Positions 42,208 to 55,639 of a stretch of 64,000 nt of DNA are shown piece after piece. A program made the position numbers and the translations under genes. This DNA comes from Prorocentrum cordatum (Eukaryota > Sar > Dinophyceae > Prorocentrales > Prorocentraceae), in contig CAUYUJ010016064.1 in the NCBI GenBank assembly GCA_963575745.1, positions 1 to 64,000 on the forward strand, read 5' to 3'. Positions within the stretch are counted from its first letter, which is position 1; each line of letters begins with the position of its first letter. A model generated the notes under the pieces. That model did not search any database. It was not told the origin of the DNA and saw nothing but the letters and a program-made list of their open reading frames with translations.

Positions 42208-42760
42208 TAAAAACTAACACCCCTCACGCAGATCCGCAGGGTCAGGATCAAAAAAACACAGGATTTGACACATGTCTGAAAATCTGTTACACCCCTCACG
42301 CAGATCCGTAGGGTCAGGGTCCAAAAACACAAAGGATTTGCTACATTTCTGAAATTCGGTGGCACCCCTCACACAGATCGGCGGGGTCAGGGTCCAAAAA
42401 CACAGGGGATTCGCTACAATTCTTAAATCCGGTGGCACCTCTCACACAAATCCGTAGGGTCAGGGTCCAAAAACACACAAGATTTGCCACATTTCTGAAA
42501 TTCGGTGGCACCCCTCACGCAGATCCGCAGGGTGAGGGTCCAAAAACAAAAAGGATTTGCAACATTTCTACAATCCGGAAGGACCCCTCACGCAGATCCG
42601 CAGGGTCAGGGTCCAAAAACAAAAAGAATTTGCCACATTTCGGAAATCCGGTGGCACCCCTCACGCAAATCCGCAGGGTCAGGGTCTAAAAACACTAGGG
42701 ATTTGCCAAATGTCCAAAAATCGGTGGCACACCTCACGCAGATCCGCAGGGTCACGACGT
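42208..42760. repeat. 73-bp minisatellite (unit B)
   Basis: Same phrases as at 7,170-7,700, with slightly more complete late units. Confidence 0.9.
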
Positions 42761-43199
42761 CTTACCAACCGCCAATTGTGGTAACCCCTCTGGTGATCAA
42801 GTGGTTTTGCTCATCACGAGTCGGCCACGCATGAAGTTCCGATACTGCTTCACGACAGCGCCAAAGCCTCATGACGTAGCTCTCGCATAGCGCACTATCC
42901 GAGAGAGGGCCGGCGGCAGGGGGCGAAGCCCTTACGGATAAAAAAACAACAACAAAAAATGTCGATACATATATAAATATATACAATTATACACATAAAC
43001 ATGGACATAGCCATAGGCATGCCTCCACAATCGCGAGTGCATCTGCATATCTATATATCGGAGGTGAGTAGGTGAGATCGAAGTGGAACGGAAAACCCCC
43101 TACCGGGAAATCGGTTTCGGTTTCGTGTTCGTGCGCGCCGTGCGTGCGGGCGAGGCGAAACTGCGTGGGCGGGCGAGAACAAAGTCTGCTCTGGCTGAG

Positions 43200-44495
43200 G
43201 CGCGGCCGGACCAAATGATTTTTTTTCCGGGGGCCGGTGGCCCGCGGTGTCCCGCCGGTATCCCGACTCCGGCTGAGGCGCGGCCAGACCAAATGATTAT
43301 TTTCCGGGGGCCCGCGGTGTCCCGCTGGTGTCCCGCCGGTGTCCCGTCGGTGTTCCGATGATGATGATGATGTTGATGATGATGATGATGATAATGCTGA
43401 TGTTGATAATGATGTCGGTGATGTTGATGATGGTGATGATGATGGTGATGGTGGTGATGATGGTGTCGCGATGACGATGATGATGATGACGATGTTTATG
43501 CTGATGATGGTGATGGTGGTGATGATGATGGTGTCCCGATGATGATGTTGATGATGACGATGTTGGTGATGGTGGTGTCCCGATGATAAAGATGATGATG
43601 TTGATGATCCTGGCTACGTCGATGATGATAATATGATAATGAGATGATGCGGATGAAAAAAGTTGATGATGATGGTGTCCCGATGATGATGGTGATGAGG
43701 TTGATGATGATGATGTTGATGATGATGGTGATGATGATGGTGTCCCGATGATGATAATGATGTAAAAATTGGTGTCCTGATGATGATGATGTTGATGATG
43801 AGGATGAGGATGAGATGCTGATGATGATTTTGATACTCGTGGACCGACGACAGTGATGATGATGATGATGTTGATGATGCTGACGAGGGTCCCGATGATG
43901 ATGGTGATGACGACGATGGTGATGATGATGATGGTATCGATGATGATGGTGTGCCGGTGATGACGATGATGAGGATGATGATATTGATGATGATGCTGGT
44001 GTCCCGATGATGATGATGTTGATGATGTTGTTCATGATGATGATGAGATGAGGATGGTGGTGTTCCGAATATGATGATGAAGGTTCCCCCATAATGATGA
44101 TAATGTTCATGATGATGATGGTGACGACGATGGTGTCCCGATGACGATGACGGAGGTGATGATGATGATGATGGTGTCCCGATGATGATGATGATGATGA
44201 TGCTGATGCCGCTGATGACGGTGATGATGGTGATGATAATGATGACGTTGATTGTGAGATCGATTGTGGTATCGACTGTGCGACCGGCAGTGAGACCGAA
44301 TGTGAGATCGATTGTGAAATCGATAGCGAGATCGATAGTGGCATCGATTGTGAGGTCCATGGTCAGAACGATTGCGAGACCCATCAAATGAAATAGATCG
44401 AGTGGGATCGATTGTGAGACCGGTCGAGTGAGATTGATCGAGCGAGACCGATAGTGAGATCGATAGTGATATCAATTGCGAGATCGATCGGGTGA
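43200..44495. repeat. 78-bp repeat, GAT array and ATCGAT block (unit B)
   Basis: Matches 8,150-9,875 without the 427-bp insertion. The GGTGTCCCG punctuation is kept. The C-rich run that follows (44,503-44,580) differs in length. Confidence 0.95.
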
Positions 44496-44926
44496 GACGC
44501 TGCCCCCCCCCCCCCCCCCCCACCCCCACCCCCCACCCACCCCACCCACCCCGCCCCGCCCCCCGCCCCCACCCCGCCCCCCGAACCCCCTTATCACCCG
44601 AAGGGTGGTCGTATAGGTGCATATATATGTACATACATATGTATACATTGATGTATTCGTAGTTAACTAACTTTACACATGCACGCATACGCATGCCAGC
44701 GAGTGAACAAACATGCTTGCATATATGCACCTGTGGCTTTGCGGAATCACGCAGTTCTTGCCTGCCGCCATGATAATAGCATTCGCGGAACGCCGAATTG
44801 CGATGCGGTCACGAAGTAGGTTTTTGACATTCACCATAACCAATACTTCGGAATCTATGCGCAGGCAAGACTGGACTCTGTTATCTCCAGGTAGCTATGG
44901 GCACCCATGAATAAATTGCCTGCCCC

Positions 44927-47900
44927 TTACATTGATCGCATCATCAGCACGGCATGACAGCCCGACACGGAGCATGTTCGGGATGTTGACCCGTTTGGTA
45001 CCATGGATAAATAGCAAGGCGCCCCTGGCGATGTCAAATCGGCCACCCTTCTGCACGGGGACCCAGGGCGCTTTATGCCAGGGCTGCTACGCCCATTGCT
45101 TGGGCGCAGGAGATACGTCGGACGGGACCCGCTTGCGCATTTGGGCGTCTTTACCTGGAGGCTGTTCTTGCGCATGCCTGAACGGCCGATCACGTCGACA
45201 AGGCCCAGCACCGCCAGCGCCTGATAGGCCCAATGGCGGCCACGAGGGCCCCCCTGGACAGTTCTCAGGTGGCGATTATGCCAGTCATAATAGCCTTTGA
45301 GCGGCCAATTGTTGAGCAAGTCCGCGAGCTCCATCCAGCCGTCGCACTCGTCCAAAGGCGCGACCGATTTAACGCGCCCATCAGAAAGATGGTCGCGATG
45401 AAACGGCTTGCGGCGAATAGCGGCGGCGAGCCATTCCGAACACTCACGCTTTTCATGTTCGTTTAGTTTTACTACAAGGACCCCGCTTCCTTGAGGACCC
45501 CCTTCAGGCACTTTTTCTCGGAGCCATTGCTAAGGCAGGTTCCTTCCGCGAGACGTCGCGGACAACCTGGCGAGCGCGAGCTGCATCGCCAACATGCACG
45601 GCAGCGCATCGGGCGTCGCACTGCGCCACAACGCATCGGTCAGACCCGTCGTTGGTGAAGGGCCTGTACGCCGGGTTGATATTCATTCGGTTGGCAGTGC
45701 CCAGCTGCCCCCAATATCGCCTGCATTCTTGTAGCGTTTCGAAGGCAACAGCGGGTTGCCCCGCAGGAGCAATGGCCGGCTCGCCACGCAGCCTCACTGG
45801 CTCAGACACTGCAGGCGCTGCCGATGAGCTAGCGCCCCCAGATGCCCCGGGAATTCGGGAATCACGAATGTCGAAGAACGTGCGAGGCCAATTTCTATAC
45901 ACCACCACCGCCCGCAACAATGAATCACCGCAAAAAGGGTTAGGGGCAGGGTCATGCCAGACGACGCTGCGACGCCACGGCGAAAAGGAGCGCGGCGCAG
46001 CTCGCAGGCTCCGCTGCATGGGGAGTTCCTGGAGCAGAAACATCACATCTTGGTGGTGGTGCATAAAAATCGCTCCCCTTAGTAACCAACATTTTATACA
46101 CCACCACCGCGCGTGCTTCGATGAATCCTGCTTCGGCCCTTAAGAGAGAGGCGGCAGCCAGCTTGCCGCTGGCGGCGGGAGGTGGGCAGCGGGCTTCTCA
46201 CCATAGCAAAACTGCACCAAATCGCATCGCGTAGTATTCTCGATCTTGGTGGTGGTAGTCATATTCTGCGCTCGGAGAACGGGCATCCACTGAGCTTGGG
46301 AGCCGCTCCTGATGCCTTCGAAATAGTTTCCAACATCTTCTGCTTAGCACCGCCCTTTGATGAAGCGGCATCCTTGGATGATCCTTCCAGTGATGGCGCC
46401 CAGCACGTCCTGCGAGTCCTGCCAGGTGTCGGGCCGCGTCGACATACAGGATCTTCTGGAGTAGGCGCACTGTCGCCCTGGAACACTGCTGCTGCGGCAG
46501 CCACTGCTGGTCCTCTGGAGCGATGTCTCTCAGCGGGCTGCCCCGCAGGACGCTGAGACTTGATGTTGCCAAGATGGGGGTCATCTCGATTGTTTCTCTT
46601 CTTCTGCTTAGGCGGTGGCGCAAGCTGATCGGGTTCGAGCGACGTGCGCTGGCTTGAAAAGTACAAAGATGGGGATAGACATGTTTCCTTAGTTGGCTTC
46701 AATTTGGGAGGAGGTCCCTGCGGCTTTGCCGCTGCGGTTGCTCCCGCTGAAGAGCGTCTGGCCTTGCTCCCGCCATTAGGGACATCCGGCTCACGAGGCT
46801 TCCCGAGTGCAACGTTGTTGGTCTTGACCTTCTCCTGCAACCCAAATCACACCTATCAGCTGCAATCTGTTCTACATTCAGGGTTTGATCCAACCCACCC
46901 CTGGACCGTGGGAGGCGACTATCCTGCCAGGGGCGAGATTCAAATCTCCTGTAACCCTGTCACAAGCATCTATCATTGCATCGGCGTCGCGGGCGCAGTC
47001 CGCGGCAGAGGCGCAGGCCGCGCCGACACAGTCCGAGTCAGACCCTGAAGGAGCAGCCTCGGCGGGGCCCACTGCCCTGGCAAGGACCAGGTCACCAGCC
47101 CCTTTCATCGCCTTCTGGCTGGTCGGCGCCTTCTTGCGCGGACGAAGCGGGCTGCCCCGCATGACACTCTCGATTGTATACCATAAGGCAGCGATTTGGA
47201 GCAAGGTTCCCCCATTCCTCGGTGCGAACTCTCTCATGCTCATTAACCGGCTGGCAGTCATCTTCCGCCAGCTGTTCAGCTGGCGGATGATTGGTCGCAT
47301 CTACAGCGTGACCGCGGCCATCACCACGGGACCAGACCCATGGCGTTCCTTTGAAGTTAGGGCTTCTTGACGGACGCCTCATCGAGCAACCAGGTCCGCG
47401 GTCGGCATAATAGAAGCAAGTACAGACAGAACCCCGACACTCCTTCCAGTCATTGATGACGGCCCTCTTGAGGCCCCGCCCCCGAAGGGCGCCCTGCGTC
47501 TCGGCGCCCGCGCCTCCGTTGGAACGGACGACAATGCCTCTGTCATCCCGCCCAATTCTATAGAAAGAGCACACCAGCGACGGACGTCGTGCTCGGCCCG
47601 GCCCTGGTCGAGCCAATACCCCACTGCATTGGGACGTACACACTGGCGAGTTAAGCCATTATCATCATAGCTGACACGGCGTTGCACGCCTCCTGCCTGG
47701 GGCGTGGCTAGACGGTCTTCCCTCTGAGGCGGGATTCCCCGCAAGCGCCCCCTCCTCGGCGGGGCCCCGGGCACGCCCCCTCCCCGGCGGGGCCCTTGGG
47801 GCCCTCGCATCGGGAGGGCGAGGGCGCCGGCTGCCGCCGGAGCGAGCACCGCTGGAGCGCGCGCGCAAATGTCCGCGCGAGTAGCTACGGGCGCGACCGC

Positions 47901-48024
47901 GACGCTGCATGCGCCGGCCCTCAGCTTCCCATTCGTCTTCGCCATCATCTAAGCGATGCGCCCGCCCCCATACTTGGCGGCCATTTGATCGCCCCCGGCG
48001 GCTCGGAGACCGCCACATAGCCAC
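44927..48024 (-). pseudogene. Uncharacterised coding blocks a-e (unit B)
   Basis: Matches 10,211-13,369. Block a is more complete here: Trp replaces the unit A stop, giving one frame from KLNEHEKRECSEWLAAAIRR through ELADLLNNWPLKGYYDWHNR. Block d is broken by a length change near 47,102. Block e carries an extra 15 nt (47,775-47,793 region). The residues are not those of reverse transcriptase, integrase or protease. Confidence 0.3.
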
Positions 48025-49014
48025 GAACGCAAAATGATCTTCATCATGTCCGAGTTCGCACTGGATGCGTTCTGAAAGGTCGCCAGTCTCTCGCGGGCCC
48101 CCCCGCAGATAATCATCGCCATATGATCACATGTTTGTCGGATTGTCAATGACCTGAAGATGAAGCATGTTGTGCATTTCCTCTTCCGTCGCTGGAATTG
48201 CGGCTTCAGAATCCGCAGGCGCCCCCGCCATATCTTGATCTACATCAACTGGCACATGGAAATCCTCAATAAATTCGATCTGCGCAGGTTGCCCCGCGAT
48301 GGGCATGCCTGACCAGTCTGCCAGGTTGATCCCATTATGGTCAACGCATATCTCCTCGAAGAGCTCGCCGGCGCAATTCTCGAGGGACATACTGGCACAT
48401 AGATATCTGGCAGCCATGAAGTTGACAACTGCAGCTGGATTGTCGGCAAGGTCGGTCAGTAACGATTCCCAATCGACATAATGTACGTCCGAATCGGTTT
48501 GCGCCAAATGCATCGACGGACCTCTGCCCCCCCCATCGCCTCGGGGGCATTCACGGCGGGGGTGCTGCGTGGCATGGCAAATGTCACATTCCATCGTTTT
48601 ACCGTTAGCGTCTTTCGGGTTGCCCCGACATCCCTCGCCGTTTCCTGATGTGCACCTACGACCCCTGCCTGCACTCAGTAATGCTTCTTCATATTGTGGT
48701 TCAGTAAGGGATGCCAGGAACGCTAACATACCTCTGCCATGCAATCGCCGTCGTTTGACCTTACCCTTGCCTCGACCCTTACCCTTCCCCCTGAGTGCCC
48801 GTCGGATAAAACGTCGTACCTTGCGAATTGGCTTCTTCCTAAACCGTCTCCATCTGAGTTTATGCTTCTGATATCCTAGAAACAGCCATTGAGCCTGTTG
48901 GTCTTCCTTAAGATACGCGGGCATGTCGGAGTAGTCGAGGGCATTCGCTTCGTCGTCTGATGACGCGTCGGCGTCGATTCCAGAGTCGAAGTCAGACTCA
49001 GCGGGTTGCCCCGT
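45751..49014 (-). repeat. Dispersed 14-nt palindromes (unit B)
   Basis: Positions are 45751-45764, 46533-46546 (loop CTGC; TTCC in unit A), 47147-47160, 47729-47742, 48093-48106, 48284-48297 (one stem mismatch), 48615-48628 and 49001-49014. Coding-strand readings are AGQPA, AGNPA, AGGPA and similar. Confidence 0.75.
47747..47793. repeat. Duplicated 19-nt stem-loop (unit B)
   Basis: GCCCCCTCCTCGGCGGGGC at 47747-47765 and GCCCCCTCCCCGGCGGGGC at 47775-47793. Unit A has only the first (13106-13124). The net gain is 15 nt, a multiple of three. Confidence 0.75.
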
Positions 49015-49250
49015 CGAACCTAGAAGGGTAGCGGCTCGCGCAAAGGCCGCCCTTGCCGACGGCCCCTGGCATATGGCCCAGGAATCTTGCGGCGCCGTAG
49101 CCGGGCCACCATTTTGAGCTAATAGCGTGGTGGCCCCCTTTGGTTGCGGATCGCCATTCCGGGCGTCTGTAGCAGGTTGCTTCGCATTGGCTTCAGCATG
49201 CAAAGTCTCGGCGCGGCGACCGCGGCTTATATCTCTCTCTATATATATTT

Positions 49251-49282
<32 letters not shown>

Positions 49283-49327
49283 ATAGTAATAATATATTAT
49301 TTTTTAAAATTAATATATATATATATA

Positions 49328-49408
<81 letters not shown>

Positions 49409-50185
49409 GCCAATATTGCCAGGGGCTCGCTCAGCGATATGAGCATATGACCTCGGGCGTTCAAGCAGAGAATCCAATGGCCGTTAATTCCTCGGCATCT
49501 GGAGGTTGAGCGGCTGTAGAAGTTGTCTTGCGCGCGACGCCCCCGCCCCTAAGGCTCTGAACAGATTGACTGTCAGGGATTGGAAGTTGGGGATGTTAAA
49601 GCCCGCCGGTACAGCCTCGTAGCGGGCTATTTCGATGCGCGCCGATGTCTGGTCGATCCGTTCCCCCGGATGGACTCGAAAGTCGATGGGGGCCGTTCCC
49701 GAGTTAAGTTGGCGTTCCTCCTCTGAGTTCTCAAACTTCGCGCTAATGAGGAACATGATGTGGGTGGCACCATCGGTAAGACGGCTACCAATGTCAACGC
49801 CAAATTTGGCGACTGCGGGGGGAACTCTCATGGCCATGGTCCGTGCAAGACCTCGCAGACCACGCTGCAGTGCTGCAGCTTGCTGGAAGGGCATCACATT
49901 ACCTGCGGTCACGTTGATCCAGGCATGTACCCCTCGAACGAATTCGCGGAAAAGTACTTGAGAAACTGGGCCCCAACGGGGGCCGGTTGGTATTGCGTCG
50001 TCTCCGCCGCGCACGTGTCCCACAGCACACCCGATAGCGACCCATATAAGACACAAGGTTGTAATGCCAATCCAATGGCCCCGTAGGTCGTGGTCGGATG
50101 TTGGTGGCTGGGGTCTGCGGCGTTTTGTTGTAAGCCTGCGTGGGGGTGGAGACGACGCAGCATCGCACCGCATGTGGCCATGCAT
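48127..50185 (-). pseudogene. Copia-like gag, interrupted by a poly(A) tract (unit B)
   Basis: Same gene as at 13615-15357. The ATG is at 50185, and the shared TAA follows MPRN. An AT-rich plus poly(A) segment (49228-49407) breaks the second part. From about 49,203 the frame is open to 48127 and includes the basic stretch, the zinc knuckle (CDICHATQHPRREC) and a C-terminal tail lost in unit A by a one-base deletion. Confidence 0.55.
49228..49407. repeat. AT-rich segment with 77 consecutive A, only in unit B
   Basis: TATA repeats (49,228-49,330) then A at 49331-49407. It replaces about ten bases of gag present in unit A. Confidence 0.85.
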
Positions 50186-50724
50186 GGTATCATCAAAAAA
50201 TCCAAGTGGAATAAGTGGGTGGACCTCAGGAATGTAATAGCGCAGAGATGTAGGACTCGAGTAATAGGCCTCCGCAAGAGCAGAGGTATCTCTGCAAATG
50301 TCCTAGCGGTTGTGCGTAGTTATGTACATTCCTCCGCGCAGACCCACTGCACCCTGATGTTCCACCATGTCAGTAGCCCACCAGATAGTGCCGTGGATGG
50401 TGAGGAGTAGAGCGAGAGCTGACCACCATAGGCCAGCTCCGCTACCAAATTTGAAGGGGGCCAGTGGGCCCGTCCAGAAGCTTCGCCTTAGGCGAAGCGC
50501 AGCTCCAGCTCTGATGTACCGTAGTAACGATAGTCTCAGTCGGAGGAGGTCATCGCGGGAACGACGGGCCATCTCAAGCGAAGGATGGATTCGGTCCCGA
50601 TGGCAAGTAGTATGCCTCGCAATGAGGCGCAATCATATGTTGGCGGCCGTTCGCTTGAACACAAACGGCCGCGGACAAACGCTCGCTATCTCTCGCCCTT
50701 GTCCGAGCTCACTTTAGAATTCCA

Positions 50725-53700
50725 AGATCGCCCTAAGACGGCCCCATAGGCTCCCAGAAAGCCCCCAACACGGCACAAGAGGCGCCCAAACCGACCCAAA
50801 AGGGCTCCAAAACAGCCCCAAGAGGGGCCCGAAAGGGGGGACCACGAAACCAACATTTCAGCCGTCCGCCCCTAGAGAGGCTTCCAGGAGGCCAGAAGAG
50901 GATCCAAAAAGGCCACCAGACGCCCCCAAGAGGCCCCAAAGAGGCCCCGAGAAGCTCCCCAAAGGCCCCCAAGAGGCCCCGAGGGGCCCCAACAGGCCCC
51001 CAAGTCGGCTTCGACAGGGGTCGGCGGTGTGGCGTAAGCCTAAGAATCCACGTCCGGAAGTGACGTGTTGGGCGGCAGCGTTTTCCGCGGATGCCGTAAC
51101 GCAGTGGATCCCATGTGTCCAATGTTTGCATAATTCCCACATACTGTATTGCGTTACATTAGTATGTCTCACCCCATAACCCCCCCTGCAGTCGCGCCAC
51201 ATGAACGGACCAAGATGTCCCCCCCCCCTTCCGGGGCCATAAAAACCGACAAAAACATATGAAAAATCAACAAGTTCGACCTCTTGGGCATCTTGGGGCT
51301 CCAAGAGGGCCTCAAGATGGCCCATGATGGCCCCAAGACGGCCCAAGACGGCCCAAGATATTCCCAACGGGGGCCCATGAGGCCCCCAAGAGGGCCCAGA
51401 AAACCCCAAGGACGGCCCAAGAGGGCCCCAAGAGCGCCCACAACTGCGCCTCCAGAGGCCGAAATCATAGATTTCCCTATGGTTTTTGCACTAGTTTAGC
51501 GTTTTCGTCTTTTTCTGCTTTCACAAATCCATGACGGCCCAAGCAGCTTCCATAATCGCCCCAGAACAAACCAAAAAGCCCCCAAGAGGGCTCCAAGACG
51601 GCCCAGGACGGCCCCAAAACGGCCCAAAGAGGCCCCCAAGACGGTCCAAGAGGCCGCGAAGACGGCCCTAGAGGACCCCAAGGGGGCTCCAATGCACCCG
51701 CGAGAGGCCCCCAGGACAGCCTCCGAGGGAGCGAAACGGCGCAAAAGCGCCAAGACGGCCGAAGACGCCCCGAAGAGGCCCCCAAGAAGCCTCCAAGAAG
51801 CCCCCCAGAAGCCTCCAAAAGGGCCCCAAAAAGCCCCCCAAAGGCCACACAGCGACTGGATTGTAATGTCATTTTCCCCCTCTGGGCGAACTGCGGCGCA
51901 GCGCCAGCCAGGTGGAAGTTGGTCGCTGCGGCGCCCATGATTAGAGCCGGCGCTGGAAGGGAAAATGGGGAGGGTGTATGAAAAGGAAGGGGGGAAGGCC
52001 CCAAGAAAGCTCCCAGGAGGCCTCCAGGAGGCCCCCAAGAGGCTCCCAGGAGGCCCCGCGACGACGTGACTGTACGTGCTCCGGACGTGCACCCCGCGAA
52101 GCGAGAGTAATCATTTTCCCGGAGAGGCTTCCGGGAAGATGATTTCGCACGAGGCCCTCTTGGGCCTCCCTGAGGCCGTCTTGGGGGCCTCCTGGGCCAG
52201 CTTCGGGGCCTCTTGGGCCGTCTTGAAGTTCCGTGAGCCCCAAAGGAAGACCCTTTTTTGTGCCGCCAGGAATCCACGTCCGGAGGTGACGTGCTGAGCG
52301 GCAGCGTTTTTCGGCGAACGCCTTAATCGGCGAACGCCTTAATGCAACGTATCCAATGTATCCAATGATTGCAGAATTGCCACATCTTGCACTGTGTTAC
52401 ATTATTATGTCTCCCCCCTAACCCCCCTAGGAGCCGCGCCACAGGAACGGACCAAAATGATCGGCCCTCCTTCTGGGGCCCCACACCTACAAAAACCGAT
52501 GACAGATCAACAAGTTCGGCCTCTTGGGCCTCTGGAGACTGCAAGAGGGCCTCAAGATGGCCCAAGATGGCCCCAAGACGGCGCAAGACGGCCCCAAGAC
52601 GGCCCAAGATATCCCCAGCGGGGGCCCATGAGGCCCCCAAGCCGGCCCCAAGAGGGCCTGGAAAGCCCCAAGGACGGCCCAAGAGGGCCCCAAGAGCGCC
52701 CACAACTGCGCCTCCAGAGGCCGAAATTATGGATTTTCCTATGGTATTTGCAATAATTTAGCGTTCTCGCCTTTTTCGGCTCTCAAAAATGCATGACGGC
52801 CCAAGCAGCTTCCAGAATCGCCCCAGAACAGCCCAAGAAGCCCCCAAGAGGGCCCCAAGACGGCCCAGGACGGCCCCAAAACGGCCCAAAGAGGCCCCCA
52901 AGACGGTCCAAGAGGCCGCGAAGACGACCCAAGAGGACCCCAAGAGGGCTCCAACGCGGCCGCGAGAGGCCCCCAAGACAGCCTCCGAGGGGGCGAAACG
53001 GTGCAAAAGCGCCCCAAGACGGCCCAAGACGCCCCCAAGAGGCCCCGAGAGGCCCCCAAGAAGCCTCCAAAAAGTCCCCCAGAAGCCTCCAAAAGGGCCC
53101 CAAAAAGCCCCCCAAAGGCCACACAGCGACTGGAGTGTAATGTCATTTTCCCCCCTCTCGGCGAACTGCGGCGCAACGCCAGCCAGGTGGAAGTTGGTCA
53201 CTGCGGCGCCCTTGGTTAGAGCCGGCGCTGGAAGGGAAGATTGGGAGGGTGTATGGAAAGGTAGGAAAGGCCCCACAGAAGTCCCCAAGAGACCAAAAGA
53301 AACTCCCAGGAGGCCTCCAGGAGGCCCTCCCAAGAGACCCCGCGACGACGTGACTGTACGTGCTCCGGACGTGCACCCCGCGAAGCGAGAGTAATCATTT
53401 TCCCGGAAAGGCTTCCGGGAAGATGATTTCGAACGAGGCCCTCTTGGGCCTCCCTGAGGCCGTCTTGGGGGCCTCCTGGGCCAGCTTCGGGGCCTCTTGG
53501 GCCGTCTTGAAGTTCCGTGAGCCCCAAAGGAAGACCCTTTTTTGTGCCGCCTTGGGCCCTCTTGGGTCTCTCTTGGGCTGTCTTGGGGTTCCTCGGGGGC
53601 GTCTGGGGCACTGTGAAGACGAAGCAAGCGAGTATGCTGGAAATGCACGTTTTACTAAGAGAATGGGCCGATGTTTGCATCTTGAAGGCCCTCTTGGAGC

Positions 53701-54240
53701 CCTCTTCGGCCATCTTCAAGCCATCTCGGGCCCTCTTGGGCCTCGCTGAGGCTGTCTTGTGGGCCTCTTGGGCGTCCTGGGAACCCGGAATTCCTGTTCC
53801 CGGAGAGGCTTCCGGGAAGATGATTTCGCACGAGGCCCTCTTGGGCCTCCCTGAGGCCGTCTGGGGGGCCTCCTGGGCCAGCTTCGGGGCCTCTTGGGCC
53901 GTCTTGGGGGGGTCCGTGAGCCCCACAGCACGACCCTTTTGGGCCGTTTTGGGCCCTCTTGGGTCTCTCTTGGGCTGTCTTGGGGCTCCTCGGGAGCGTC
54001 TGGGGCACTGTGAAGACGAAGCAAGCGAGTATGCTGAAAATGCACGTTTTACTAAAAGAATGGGCCGATGTTGCCTCTCGAAGGCTCCTCGGGCCCTCTT
54101 GGGGCGCTCTTGGGCGACTTGGGGCCCTCTTGGGCCTCGCCGAGGCTGTCCTGTGGGCCTCGTGGGCTGTCTTTGAGCCTCTTGGGCCGTCTTGGGCGGG
54201 TTCGTGGACCCCACAGGACGCCCAGGGCGACCATGCCAAC
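50725..54240. repeat. GGCC-phrase region (unit B)
   Basis: Matches 15.9-20.9 kb without the 1.2-kb insertion. The orientation changes at about 53,396. The 385-399-bp array has two units here instead of three, and an extra partial unit sits at about 52,108-52,268, where unit A has none. Confidence 0.85.
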
Positions 54241-54269
54241 CGGTGGCACCACCTCACCCCCGCCCCCGG

Positions 54270-54273
54270 GCCG

Positions 54274-54318
<45 letters not shown>

Positions 54319-55240
54319 CATACATACATACATACAAATATACATACATACATACATACATACATACATACATACATACATACATACATACATACAAATA
54401 TATACATATATATATATGCATACATACATACATACATACATACCTACATACATCACCTTACACTACATTACATTACATTACATTACATTACATTACATTA
54501 CATTACATTACATTACATTACATTACATTACATTACATTGCAGTACATTACATTACATTATATTACATTACATTACATTGAATTACCTTACCTTACCTTA
54601 CCCTACATTACATTACATTACATTACATTACATTACATTACATTACATTACATTACACTGCATTACATTACCTTACATTACATGACATACATACATACAC
54701 GCATACATACATTGCATACATGTATGCGTACATACATACATACATGCATACATACACGCATGCATGCATACATACATACATGTATACATATATACATCTA
54801 TGCATGCATACATACATGTATGCATACATACATGCATGCATACATACATACATATGTACATACATACATACATACATGCATACATATAAATTTATGCATA
54901 TGCACACACATGGATTGGTATAAACACAATCATATGCATTAGTGGTATACACATGTAGTGGCATAAACACAATCATATGCATTACTGACACGCACACATG
55001 CATACAGCTGCACATGCACATACACGTATACGTATACATACGCATACAACACGATCTGGCACCTACACCGATATACACATACATAGATATACACATGTCT
55101 GTATGAATGCCTGCATACACATGCGAACCTAGACAAACACATAAAAATATACATAACTATATATATGCACGATTGAACATCGGCATGCGCAGAAACATAG
55201 AACTACCTACATATATGTACTTAACATGTGTGTGTGTGCC
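54270..55240. repeat. TA, CATA and TTACA microsatellites (unit B)
   Basis: Same order as 20,925-21,850 with different lengths; TTACA is longer here. Confidence 0.95.
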
Positions 55241-55289
55241 CCAAACAGCGCTTGTACTTAGAACGTCTTACGTGTCTTCTCAGGAAATT

Positions 55290-55480
55290 GGCTCGTTTGT
55301 CGGGTCAACCGCCTTGCTGCTGCCGTCGCTGCCCCGTCGCCGCCTCGTCGCAACCCGTCGTCTGGGCTCTTTCGCCGGGTCCGCCGCCTTGTTGCCGCCG
55401 TCGCCGTCCCGTCGCCGCCTCGTCGCCTCCTGTCGTCTGGGTTCGTTTCTGGGATCCGCCGCATTGTTGCCAAGGACGAA
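55290..55480. repeat. 75-bp minisatellite, three units (unit B)
   Basis: Same as 21,905-22,090. Confidence 0.85.
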
Positions 55481-55639
55481 GCTGGGATGGAGAGCTCCAA
55501 GGACACACACAAAGCGGAAGCAAGCCGCACGATCATTGCTGACCGAACACAGAAAGCGGATGCAAACCGCACGATCCTTGCGGACAGTCCTCATCGCGTC
55601 TAAATGGAATCCGACATGAATGCTGCACACTGGCGAGGC

